Notes under the pieces: generated by a model | The model's input: only the letters and a program-made list of their open reading frames with translations | What the model was told of the DNA's origin: nothing | Databases searched by the model: none | Made by a program: the position numbers and the translations under genes | From: Ignavibacteriota bacterium | Lineage (GTDB): Bacteria; Bacteroidota; Ignavibacteria; Ignavibacteriales; Melioribacteraceae | Direction: 5' to 3' | Length of the DNA stretch: 64,000 nt | Assembly (NCBI GenBank): GCA_016708125.1 | Contig: JADJGF010000001.1 | Span: 2,502,001 to 2,566,000 of the forward strand | In this document: positions 1 through 8,212 of the stretch, in pieces | Layout of the letters: every line of letters starts with the position of its first letter | Position numbering within the stretch: the stretch's first letter is position 1

Positions 1-63
1 TGGTTTCATTTATTCTATTTATCCTAAATATCTAATTAAGCATATTGAAAATGGAGTATTTTC

Positions 64-345
64 ATGAAAAAAATAGCTAATACTATGGAATTTGATTTTA
101 TTGGCGATAGTCTTCAATTAAAAGGAAGATTCAAATCATTTTTCTTAAAACCGGTTTTCTTGGGAATTTTCTTTTTTTCAATATTTTTTTCAGTAATACT
201 TATTACAAAACTTTCAACTTACTTCATTGGCTCAACTGCAGTTTTTGGATTTAACATTTACGATATACTTTTTTCACTAATTGGTTTTAGTTTAGGTTTT
301 TTATCAGAATTTATTAGGCAAGTTAAAAGAATATTATCCAGATAA
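64..345 (+). CDS. small membrane protein, unknown
   Basis: This 93-residue protein has no family I recognise. Two strongly hydrophobic segments, at about residues 28-48 and 58-80, suggest a two-pass inner-membrane protein, followed by a basic tail (RQVKRILSR). A GGAG sits 7 bases before the ATG, so the start is well supported. It stands alone ahead of the pyrimidine leader, and no terminator is visible between the two. The product looks intact, but its function cannot be inferred from sequence or context. Confidence 0.6.
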   Translation: MKKIANTMEFDFIGDSLQLKGRFKSFFLKPVFLGIFFFSIFFSVILITKLSTYFIGSTAVFGFNIYDILFSLIGFSLGFLSEFIRQVKRILSR

Positions 346-416
346 ACTGCCATTCCACATTTTAAAAATCATTCTTCTTTGTAGAAAATAATTTTTGTAT
401 TATTTTTACGCATAAA

Positions 417-449
417 TCCTTTAACATTATCCGGAGAGATAACCAAGGA
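417..449 (+). promoter_or_regulatory. PyrR-type RNA binding loop in pyr leader
   Basis: A hairpin in the pyrR leader matches the form of a PyrR binding loop. The lower stem is TCCTT (417-421) with AAGGA (445-449). An asymmetric internal loop follows (5 bases on the 5' side, CC on the 3' side). The upper stem is TTAT (427-430) with ATAA (439-442), capped by CCGGAGAG (431-438). The known Bacillus PyrR site carries a conserved CCnGnGAG terminal loop above such an internal bulge. It lies 33 bases upstream of a terminator-like hairpin, the arrangement expected for UMP-dependent attenuation. Confidence 0.75.
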
Positions 450-481
450 ATGGAAAATAAAATTTTAATAAAATTAGGAGA

Positions 482-515
482 CCTCAGCGACTTTTAGTCA
501 ATGGGGATTTTTTTT
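482..515 (+). terminator. attenuator terminator before pyrR
   Basis: CCTCA (482-486) pairs with TGGGG (502-506). After a small 2x2 internal loop, GACT (489-492) pairs with AGTC (496-499) around a UUU loop. Eight T residues (508-515) follow. The U-tract ends two bases before the pyrR ATG at 518, and the only plausible Shine-Dalgarno (GGGGA, 503-507) is the 3' arm of the hairpin. Folding could therefore block translation initiation as well as transcription. The stem is short, so the call rests mainly on position and on the upstream PyrR loop. Confidence 0.65.
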
Positions 516-517
516 AT

Positions 518-1060
518 ATGAATATAAAAGCAAAAATTATAGATGAATCTGGGTTAAACAGAACAATTACAAGATTAGCTCACGAAATTCTTGAAAGAAA
601 TAAAGGTTCTGAAAATATTATATTAATTGGAATGCGAACTAGAGGAGAATTTTTAGCAAAAAGAATTTTAGAGAAAATAACGGAAATTGATAAAAAAACT
701 CCGCCGCTTGGAATTTTAGATGCAACATTATATAGAGATGATTTTCGCACAAGACTAAAACAACCGGAAGTTTCCGTAACAAATATCACTTTTGATATAA
801 CTGAAAAAAATGTAATTCTAATTGATGATGTTTTGTACACCGGAAGAACAACCCGCTCAGCTTTAGATGCTTTAATGGATTTAGGCAGACCGAGCTCAAT
901 TCAGTTTTGCGTTTTAGTTGATAGAGGTCATAGAGAAATGCCGATCAAAGCAGATTTTGTCGGAAAAAATATTCCAACTTCCGTTAATGAAGAAGTAAAA
1001 GTTAAAATGAAAGAAGTAGATGATGAAGATGCGGTTTATTTAATAGAATCACCAAAATAA
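518..1060 (+). CDS. pyrR: PyrR, pyrimidine operon regulator / uracil phosphoribosyltransferase
   Basis: At 180 residues it has the usual PyrR length and a type I phosphoribosyltransferase fold. The PRPP-binding loop VILIDDVLYTGRTTRSAL lies at about residues 98-115, and the RTRGEF and DITLYRDD-like segments of the family are present. PyrR binds pyr mRNA when UMP is high and often has weak uracil phosphoribosyltransferase activity. It heads an operon with pyrB (15-base gap) and pyrC. The leader contains a PyrR-like loop and terminator, so autogenous attenuation of pyrRBC is inferred. Confidence 0.95.
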   Translation: MNIKAKIIDESGLNRTITRLAHEILERNKGSENIILIGMRTRGEFLAKRILEKITEIDKKTPPLGILDATLYRDDFRTRLKQPEVSVTNITFDITEKNVILIDDVLYTGRTTRSALDALMDLGRPSSIQFCVLVDRGHREMPIKADFVGKNIPTSVNEEVKVKMKEVDDEDAVYLIESPK

Positions 1061-1074
1061 TTTTTAGGGGAAAA

Positions 1075-1998
1075 ATGTCATTAAAAATTAAACACCTTTT
1101 GGGTTTGCAAGACGTTTCTAAAAATGATATTCAATTAATTTTAGATACGGCAACAACCTTTAGGGAAGTTTTAGAAAGACCGATTAAAAGAGTTCCAACT
1201 TTACAAGGAACTACAGTTGTAAATTTATTTTATGAAAATTCAACACGTACAAGAATATCTTTTGAGCTTGCAGAAAAAAGGCTTTCCGCAGATACTTTAA
1301 ATTTTTCTACATCAACAAGCAGCGCAAAAAAAGGTGAAACTTTTAAAGATACTGTGAGAAATATTGAAGCAATGAAAATTGATATGATTGTCGTTCGTCA
1401 TCAATCAGCCGGAGTTCCGTTATATTTAACTAAAATTTCTAAAGCATCAATAATTAACGCCGGCGATGGAAGACACGAACATCCAACTCAAGCTTTGCTG
1501 GATATGTATTCAATTAAAGAGAAATTAGGAAAATTAAATGGATTAAAAGTTTGTATTGTTGGAGATATAGCCCACAGCAGAGTTGCACTTTCAAATATAT
1601 TCGGATTAAAAACAATGGGTGCAGAAGTTTCACTTTGTGCACCGCCAACAATGATTCCCAGAAATATTGAGCAATTTGGAATAAAAATTTATCATGATAT
1701 TAACAAAGCCGTAAGTGAAAATGATGTGTTAAATGTTTTAAGAATTCAGCTTGAACGTGATGCCGGAACTACAATTCCTTCTTTAAGAGAATATCATAAT
1801 TATTTTGGAATAACAACAGATGTAATTGAACGAAATAATAAAGATATTTTAATACTTCATCCCGGACCAATAAACAGAGGAGTAGAACTTTCTTCAGAAG
1901 TTGCCGATGGACCGTATCAAATTATTTTAGATCAAGTTACAAACGGCGTTGCAATAAGAATGGCAGTTCTATATTTGTTAGGAACAAAAAATTCGTAA
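1075..1998 (+). CDS. pyrB: aspartate carbamoyltransferase, catalytic subunit
   Basis: This 307-residue enzyme forms carbamoyl-aspartate from carbamoyl phosphate and aspartate, the first committed pyrimidine step. The carbamoyl-phosphate loop YENSTRTR is at about residues 52-60, the mobile-loop lysine segment SSAKKGE near 83, HPTQALLD near 138 and HPGPINRG near 260. Length is typical. A GGGG precedes the ATG (TTTTTAGGGGAAAAATG). It lies between pyrR and pyrC. No regulatory pyrI is adjacent, matching the PyrR-controlled unregulated class. Confidence 0.96.
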   Translation: MSLKIKHLLGLQDVSKNDIQLILDTATTFREVLERPIKRVPTLQGTTVVNLFYENSTRTRISFELAEKRLSADTLNFSTSTSSAKKGETFKDTVRNIEAMKIDMIVVRHQSAGVPLYLTKISKASIINAGDGRHEHPTQALLDMYSIKEKLGKLNGLKVCIVGDIAHSRVALSNIFGLKTMGAEVSLCAPPTMIPRNIEQFGIKIYHDINKAVSENDVLNVLRIQLERDAGTTIPSLREYHNYFGITTDVIERNNKDILILHPGPINRGVELSSEVADGPYQIILDQVTNGVAIRMAVLYLLGTKNS

Positions 1999-2019
1999 TT
2001 ATAAAAATTGGATTGTAAA

Positions 2020-3309
2020 ATGAAAATTGTATTAAATAAAGTTAGAATTATAAATCCCGCACAAAATCTTGATGAACAAAATGATATTCTAATTGAAGAT
2101 GGAATTATCAGAAAAATTGGGAATTTGAATAAAGAAGATTTATCCAACGCAAAAGTTTTTGAGTTTAACGGAAAAATTTGTTCGCCCGGACTTTTTGATA
2201 TGCACGTTCATTTGCGTGAACCGGGAAGAGAAGATACCGAAACTATTTTAACCGGATCAAATGCGGCAGCTTCCGGAGGATTTACCGGAATTGCTTGCAT
2301 GCCAAACACAAAACCCGCAATTGACTCTGCTGAAGTTGTAAATTTTATTAAAAGTAAATCTGAAAATCATTTGGTTGATGTTTTTCCAATTGGTGCAGTT
2401 AGTAAAGATAGAAAAGGTGAAAATTTAGCTCCAATTGCAGAACTTGTTACTGCCGGAGCTGTTGCTTTTTCTGATGACGGCGTTGCAGTTAAAACTGCTT
2501 CACTTTTGAGAAATGCTTTAGAATATCTGAAAATGTATAATCTCCCAATTATTGAACATTGCGAAGATGAATCTTTAGCTGGCGGAGCAATGAATGAAGG
2601 AAAAGTTTCTACAATGTTAGGACTTCCGGCAATTCCAACAATTGCTGAAGATTTAACCGTTATGCGAGATATTGCAGTTGCGGAATACGTGGATGGAAAA
2701 GTTCATATTGCGCATATAAGTTCAAAAAATGCAGTTCAGTTAGTTAGAGAAGCAAAAGCAAAAGGATTAAAAATTACCGCTGAAGTTACTCCTCATCATT
2801 TTACATTAACTGATGAAGCGCTTATAAGTTACGATTCAAATTATAAAATGAATCCGCCTTTGCGAACCGAAGAAGATGTAAAAGCTATGATTGAGGGATT
2901 AAAAGACGGAACAATTGATTGTATTGCAAGCGATCATGCGCCGCATTCTATTGAAGAAAAAGAAGCAGAATTTATTTATGCTCCCAATGGAATTTTAGGA
3001 TTAGAAACTCAACTTGGTTTAGCATTAAATGAATTGGTTCATAAAAATCATTTATCAATTTCACAATTGATTGAAAAACTTTCCATCAATCCCAGAAAAA
3101 TTTTGAATATTCCAATTCCGCAAATTTCTGTTGGCGAAAAAGCCAATCTAACAATTTTTGATGAAAATGAAATTTGGACTGTTGATATTAAGAAATTCAA
3201 ATCTAAAACTAAAAATTCTCCGTTTGATAAAAGATTACTTACCGGAAAACCAATTGCAGTAATCAATAATTCTAAAATGCATTTTGATGAAAAATTTACC
3301 GAAATATAA
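2020..3309 (+). CDS. pyrC: dihydroorotase
   Basis: It catalyses cyclisation of carbamoyl-aspartate to dihydroorotate. The zinc-binding DMHVHLRE is at residues 60-67, the EHCED region with a further histidine near 178, and DHAPH near 305. The length (429 residues) is that of the class I amidohydrolase-type enzyme. An in-frame TTG lies at 2008, but ATG 2020 gives the normal N-terminus (MKIVLNKVRIINP), so I prefer it. It is the last gene of the pyrRBC operon; a strong terminator follows at 3371. Confidence 0.95.
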   Translation: MKIVLNKVRIINPAQNLDEQNDILIEDGIIRKIGNLNKEDLSNAKVFEFNGKICSPGLFDMHVHLREPGREDTETILTGSNAAASGGFTGIACMPNTKPAIDSAEVVNFIKSKSENHLVDVFPIGAVSKDRKGENLAPIAELVTAGAVAFSDDGVAVKTASLLRNALEYLKMYNLPIIEHCEDESLAGGAMNEGKVSTMLGLPAIPTIAEDLTVMRDIAVAEYVDGKVHIAHISSKNAVQLVREAKAKGLKITAEVTPHHFTLTDEALISYDSNYKMNPPLRTEEDVKAMIEGLKDGTIDCIASDHAPHSIEEKEAEFIYAPNGILGLETQLGLALNELVHKNHLSISQLIEKLSINPRKILNIPIPQISVGEKANLTIFDENEIWTVDIKKFKSKTKNSPFDKRLLTGKPIAVINNSKMHFDEKFTEI

Positions 3310-3370
3310 TGTATATTTTTCTGTACAATAAAATTCACATCTGAATACAAAATAAATCATAATTTATTAA

Positions 3371-3404
3371 AAGCCTTGAATTTGAAGAAATTTGAGGCTT
3401 TTTT
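3371..3404 (+). terminator. intrinsic terminator of pyrRBC
   Basis: A 13-bp stem, 3371-3383 pairing with 3388-3400 (core AAGCCT/AGGCTT, two G-U pairs), is closed by a GAAG tetraloop. The T-run 3399-3404 follows directly. It sits 60 bases after the pyrC stop and before the next gene's Shine-Dalgarno. Confidence 0.88.
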
Positions 3405-3457
3405 ATTTGGCATTTTCCTTGAAATACTAATAGTAGAATTTCGTATTGGAGGAAAAA

Positions 3458-4306
3458 ATGAAAAATGAAAAAGCTTTATATCGAATATTATTAGTAATCG
3501 CAGCTTTGTTCTTATTCACAAATTGCGATCCAAATTTAAATTATGAATATGATGATACGCCGCCATCCTCTCCGGAAAATGTTGTAACTTACGTCGGTGA
3601 TGGATTGGTTGAAATTACTTGGGAAGATAATTCAGAAAGAGATGTTGCCGGTTATAATGTTTATTTTTCATATGATTATTGGGGTGAATATGAATTAATT
3701 GGAAATACATCCGGAAATTATTTTGTTGATAACGATGCAGTAAACGGTGAATTATATTATTATGCAGTTGCAGCTTATGATTTTGACGGAAACGAAAGTG
3801 AATTAAGTTACGATATGGTTTACGGAGTTGCAAGACCAGAAGGAATGAACAAATCAATTTATGATTATAATCTTTATCCAAATAATTCCGGTTATGATTT
3901 TAGCGAATATGCAGTTGTTCCTTTTGATGCTTACAGCGATGATTTTTCGACAGACTTTTTCTTTGAAAATTATAATGGCGAATATTACTTAAATGTTTGG
4001 GATGATACTGATATTCAAGATATGGGTTATACAAATAGTTTCTTAGATATTTATTACGCTCCTTTAGATGGCTGGGTTTTGATGAATCCCGATGAAAATG
4101 TAAAATATACAAAAGCTATTGTTGGTCATACTTATGTAATTTGGACTTGGGACAATCATTATGCAAAAATTAGAGTAAAAGCAATTTCTGGAGATAGAGT
4201 AGTTTTTGATTGGGCTTATCAATTATTAGAAGGTGAACAACAACTTAAAACAAATAGAAATGCTGAAACAAGAAATAAAATACCAGAAAAAGTTATTAAA
4301 AAGTAA
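3458..4306 (+). CDS. lipoprotein with one fibronectin type III domain
   Basis: A GGAGG 5 bases upstream fixes the ATG at 3458; an in-frame TTG at 3446 is less likely. The 282-residue product starts with a basic, hydrophobic signal (about residues 4-22) ending LFTNC, a loose lipobox, so it is probably lipid-anchored. Residues about 32-125 look like a fibronectin type III fold (PPSSPENV, VEITWEDNSERDVAGYNVY, LYYYAVAAYDFDGNES). The rest is rich in Tyr and Asp with no recognised domain. It is monocistronic, between two terminators. The function is unknown; a surface or periplasmic binding role is only a guess. Confidence 0.7.
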   Translation: MKNEKALYRILLVIAALFLFTNCDPNLNYEYDDTPPSSPENVVTYVGDGLVEITWEDNSERDVAGYNVYFSYDYWGEYELIGNTSGNYFVDNDAVNGELYYYAVAAYDFDGNESELSYDMVYGVARPEGMNKSIYDYNLYPNNSGYDFSEYAVVPFDAYSDDFSTDFFFENYNGEYYLNVWDDTDIQDMGYTNSFLDIYYAPLDGWVLMNPDENVKYTKAIVGHTYVIWTWDNHYAKIRVKAISGDRVVFDWAYQLLEGEQQLKTNRNAETRNKIPEKVIKK

Positions 4307-4330
4307 CACACCTAAAACTCCTTAATTAGA

Positions 4331-4358
4331 AAGCATACTCAATTGAGTATGCTTTTTT
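4331..4358 (+). terminator. intrinsic terminator
   Basis: Perfect inverted repeat AAGCATACTC (4331-4340) / GAGTATGCTT (4345-4354) around AATT, running into T4353-T4358. It ends the lipoprotein transcript 25 bases after the stop. Its presence also argues against the TTG/ATG codons at 4343 and 4349 being the start of the following gene. Confidence 0.88.
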
Positions 4359-4405
4359 ATTTTCGTTTAAGTATTTTGAAATCGAAATTAATCAATTTGA
4401 TTGCA

Positions 4406-7400
4406 ATGAATTTTACTTCATTTCTTAAACAAAATAAAACTCTAACAATTTTAATCTTTGTAATATTTTCAATTTTAATAATTGGATTTGTAGGAAATAA
4501 ACTAACCGAAGATGAAATTGAAAATTGGGCAAATTCAATTGAAGAAAAAACAAAACTCACAGAAACAAACACAATTATTTATTTAAACAAAATTCAAAAT
4601 GAAATTATTGATAATAAAAATCGGTTACAAAATAATTTAAGAAATATTGATTCACTGAATTTTATAAATATTGAAAAATTAATTAATAATTATAATTCTG
4701 CTGAAGATATAATTGCAGTTTTTAATAATAATAATCTGATTTTCTGGAATGTAAATTATAATCAGCAATTATCAAAAAATGATTCTTTAAATTTCCAATT
4801 TGGTGAAACTTACTTTTTAAAATCCGGAATTGACACTTATTTATTTGTTAAAGATACAATCAAATCTAATAATCCAAATGTTTTTATTTTATACGGAAGA
4901 ATAATTGAAAAGCAGTATGAATTAAATCCAACCTACTTTAAAAAAATTAGCTTAACAAATGATTTAACAAATAAATTTTTTGTAGAATACACAATAAATT
5001 ATACACCGACAGAGTTAAAAAATAAAGACGGAAGAAAACATTCTTTTACAATTTTAAATAATAAGAATAACAAAATAGCTACGGCAATTTTTATAAAACA
5101 AACAAGAGAAAATGCTGTACAAAAATTAAATGATAATATTTTTATTATTCAAAGTTTCCTTGCGTTACTTGGTTATTTGCTTTTAGGATTTGTGCTTTAT
5201 CAAAAAATTCATAATAAAATACATTTGCTTTTAAAGTTTTTCTTGTACTCTTCTTATTTAATTATTCTGCGATATTTATTAATCTCTATAAAAATTCCAC
5301 AAAAAATTTTCACATCCGGATTTTTCAGTCCTAAAATTTACTATTCAAAATTTGGTTTTGGATTGGCAGATTCCCCAATTGATCTTTTTGTAACGCTGTT
5401 AATTTTATTTATAATATTCTTAACCGCTTTCAGATATTCAATAAAATATTTCAAACATGAATTAAATTCAAATAAAATCAAAATAATATTTCCAATAATT
5501 TTAATTCTTACAATAATATTTTATGTTGTTTCGCTTCGCGGATTTAGTGCCGTAATACGCAGTTTTGTATTCGATACTTCACTAAGATATTTTCAAAATC
5601 CATCATTAAGTTTAGATTTTTCAAATCTGTTAATGCATATCAACGTTTTAATTATTGGATTAGTTTCAATATTAGGTTCCGCATCTATTATTATTTTCTT
5701 AGCTAAAATTTACAAAACTACATTTCGTATAAATGATAACTTGTTTTTTATTTGGTCATTAGTACTTTTTATTTTCGGAATTATAATTTATCAATTCGTA
5801 CAAAAAAATCCTCAAAGTACAATATTCATACAGGTTTTACACGTTCTACTTGTATTTACTTTCGTCTATTTAATTATAATTTCGGAAATAAAAATTACAA
5901 CAAGAATATTTTTAGTTTATATAATTGCTTCATTTATTTCAATTATCACTTTGCTTTTTTACAATTCAGAACTTGAAAAAGAATCATTAAAAACTACTGC
6001 AAAAGTTATAACAAGAGAAAATGATGAATTTTATAAATCGATAATATTTGAAACTCTTCTTGATAATTTCAGCAGAAAAATTGCGACTGAAGCATTCCAA
6101 AATTCAAATACAAATTTTAATTCAAATGCTTTCATGATATGGAGTAAAAGCAATCTGCAAAAGGAGTCTGTAAATTCTTCCGTAAACTTTTTGGATTTGA
6201 AAGGAAATTTACTTGGCGGATTTGGTTCAATTTATCCGCAGTTTACAATAAAAAATATTATTGATACAAATGCAGTTATTGAAGAAATAAAAATATTTGA
6301 AGAAAAATTAAATAATGAATCACAAAAAATAATTAGAGGCATTTTTCCACTTAAGGATGAATATGCATTTTTAGGTTATCTTGATGTTTCAATACTTTCC
6401 GATTTAAATGATTTTGGGTTTAGCACTCACCCGGAATTTATTTCTTCCGGAAAATTAAATGAACATGCAATTTTAAAATTGGATAAACTTTCTATTCTTG
6501 ATTATAGAAATAACGAATTAAAAATTGTTTACGGAGATCTAAATCCTTCTACAGAAATTAATGATGTAATTCTTAAAACAGAACTAACTGAAAAAAATGA
6601 TGCATGGATTGAAAAAGAATTTAACGGCTCGGAATATATTTTCTATTTAAAGAAAGTAAAGCTAAATGGAATTGAACGAATGGTTGCCGTTGCATTAAAA
6701 GGTAAAGATCTCTCAATTGGTTTGTTTGATTTCTTCAAAGTATTTTTTACTCATGCGGTAATTTTAATTATTGCAATTATTTTTTACTTTTTAATTTTTT
6801 ATAAGAAATATAAAATTTATCAATTTGATTTAAGAGCAAAATTACTTTCCGCATTTTTAATAATTTCCTTAATTCCATTAATACTTACTGCATTTTATTT
6901 TAGAGGAATTACAAATGATAAAAATATAGAATCGACTTATTATAAATTAGGAAAACGCGCTTTCGCAATTGAATCATATTTGAACGATCATTATGAAAAC
7001 GGAAATAACGGAAATATTAATTTTGCAAATGCTTCCAAAGATTTGAACATTAATATTTCAGCTTATTTTCAAAATCAAATTCTGTATAGTACGGATGATT
7101 TAATTTATGATGTTGGGTTACTTCCTAAAATTATAAATCCTTATGTTTATAAAAAATTAATTATTGATGGCGAACAAGAAATATTGATAAATGAATTTAT
7201 TGATGAGTTTTCTTACAAATCTTTTTATTACAAAGCAGAAATAGCAAATTCTGAAATTGTAATAAAAGTTTCCGATGGATTTAACAAAATACTTTTGCCT
7301 TTAAGCGGCTCCGAAGTTGATGTTTTTTTATTTGGCACATATTCATTAGCGGCAATATTTATAGTACTTTTCAGTGCTTTGTTGGCAAATCAAATTTCTT

Positions 7401-8212
7401 CTCCAATTAGAAAATTAACTTTGGCAACTAAATCTATTGCAGCCGGCGATTTAAGTTTGAATATAAACACAAATGCTAAAGGAGAAATAAAAGAACTTGT
7501 TTCCGGCTTTGAATATATGGTTAAAGAAATAAAACAAAATCAAGCAATGCTTGCGGAAATTGAGAGGGAAGAAGCATGGAAAGAAATGGCAAAGCAAGTT
7601 GCTCATGAAATTAAAAATCCTTTAACACCTATGAAATTAAGTGTTCAGCAGCTTATTGCAGCTTATGAAGACAAATCTGATAAGTTTGACATGTTCTTCA
7701 AAAAAGTTACTTCAACAATTTTAAATCAGATTGAAACATTAAAAAATATTGCAACTGAATTTTCAAATTTTGCAAGAATGCCAAAACTTAAAGTTGAGCA
7801 AATTGATTGCATTGAAATTATAAGGGAATCAATAAATTTATTTTCCGGCGAAAATATTAAAATTGAACTTAACACAAATTTAGAACAGTTAATTATCAAT
7901 GGCGATTCTCAACAATTAAGAAGAACAATAATAAATCTTATTAGAAATTCAATTCAGGCAAATGCTAAAAATATTTTATTTAATATTATAGAAAATGAAA
8001 AAGAATTTTTGCTTCAAATAACTGATAATGGAAATGGAATAAAATCGGAAAATATTGAGAAAATATTTGAAACAAATTTTACGACAAAAAACGACGGAAT
8101 GGGTTTGGGTTTAAGTTTAGCAAAACGCTATTTAACCAGTACCGGTGCGGATATTTCGGTTATTCAAACTTCGGAAGAAGGAACAATCTTCCAAATTAAA
8201 TTTCTTAAATGA
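4406..8212 (+). CDS. large NtrY-like membrane sensor histidine kinase
   Basis: A 1268-residue multi-pass kinase. There is a hydrophobic N-terminal segment (about residues 9-28), a large extracytoplasmic region, then a cluster of helices from about 225 to 530. A second extracytoplasmic region and helices near 780 and 810 follow, with a last helix near 975-995, a HAMP linker, and a transmitter. H-box AHEIKNPLTP has His near 1066. NLIRNSIQAN is near 1177, DNGNGI near 1207 and GMGLGLSLAKRY near 1231. ATG 4406 is chosen because the upstream in-frame TTG/ATG fall inside the terminator. No response regulator is adjacent; the stop overlaps the next gene as ATGA. The signal sensed is unknown. Confidence 0.88.
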   Translation: MNFTSFLKQNKTLTILIFVIFSILIIGFVGNKLTEDEIENWANSIEEKTKLTETNTIIYLNKIQNEIIDNKNRLQNNLRNIDSLNFINIEKLINNYNSAEDIIAVFNNNNLIFWNVNYNQQLSKNDSLNFQFGETYFLKSGIDTYLFVKDTIKSNNPNVFILYGRIIEKQYELNPTYFKKISLTNDLTNKFFVEYTINYTPTELKNKDGRKHSFTILNNKNNKIATAIFIKQTRENAVQKLNDNIFIIQSFLALLGYLLLGFVLYQKIHNKIHLLLKFFLYSSYLIILRYLLISIKIPQKIFTSGFFSPKIYYSKFGFGLADSPIDLFVTLLILFIIFLTAFRYSIKYFKHELNSNKIKIIFPIILILTIIFYVVSLRGFSAVIRSFVFDTSLRYFQNPSLSLDFSNLLMHINVLIIGLVSILGSASIIIFLAKIYKTTFRINDNLFFIWSLVLFIFGIIIYQFVQKNPQSTIFIQVLHVLLVFTFVYLIIISEIKITTRIFLVYIIASFISIITLLFYNSELEKESLKTTAKVITRENDEFYKSIIFETLLDNFSRKIATEAFQNSNTNFNSNAFMIWSKSNLQKESVNSSVNFLDLKGNLLGGFGSIYPQFTIKNIIDTNAVIEEIKIFEEKLNNESQKIIRGIFPLKDEYAFLGYLDVSILSDLNDFGFSTHPEFISSGKLNEHAILKLDKLSILDYRNNELKIVYGDLNPSTEINDVILKTELTEKNDAWIEKEFNGSEYIFYLKKVKLNGIERMVAVALKGKDLSIGLFDFFKVFFTHAVILIIAIIFYFLIFYKKYKIYQFDLRAKLLSAFLIISLIPLILTAFYFRGITNDKNIESTYYKLGKRAFAIESYLNDHYENGNNGNINFANASKDLNINISAYFQNQILYSTDDLIYDVGLLPKIINPYVYKKLIIDGEQEILINEFIDEFSYKSFYYKAEIANSEIVIKVSDGFNKILLPLSGSEVDVFLFGTYSLAAIFIVLFSALLANQISSPIRKLTLATKSIAAGDLSLNINTNAKGEIKELVSGFEYMVKEIKQNQAMLAEIEREEAWKEMAKQVAHEIKNPLTPMKLSVQQLIAAYEDKSDKFDMFFKKVTSTILNQIETLKNIATEFSNFARMPKLKVEQIDCIEIIRESINLFSGENIKIELNTNLEQLIINGDSQQLRRTIINLIRNSIQANAKNILFNIIENEKEFLLQITDNGNGIKSENIEKIFETNFTTKNDGMGLGLSLAKRYLTSTGADISVIQTSEEGTIFQIKFLK

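Noticed and set aside
580..840. Minus-strand open frame inside pyrR
   Set aside because: It lies opposite a strongly recognised gene, with low-complexity composition and no ribosome site; similar shadow frames throughout the window were dropped for the same reason.
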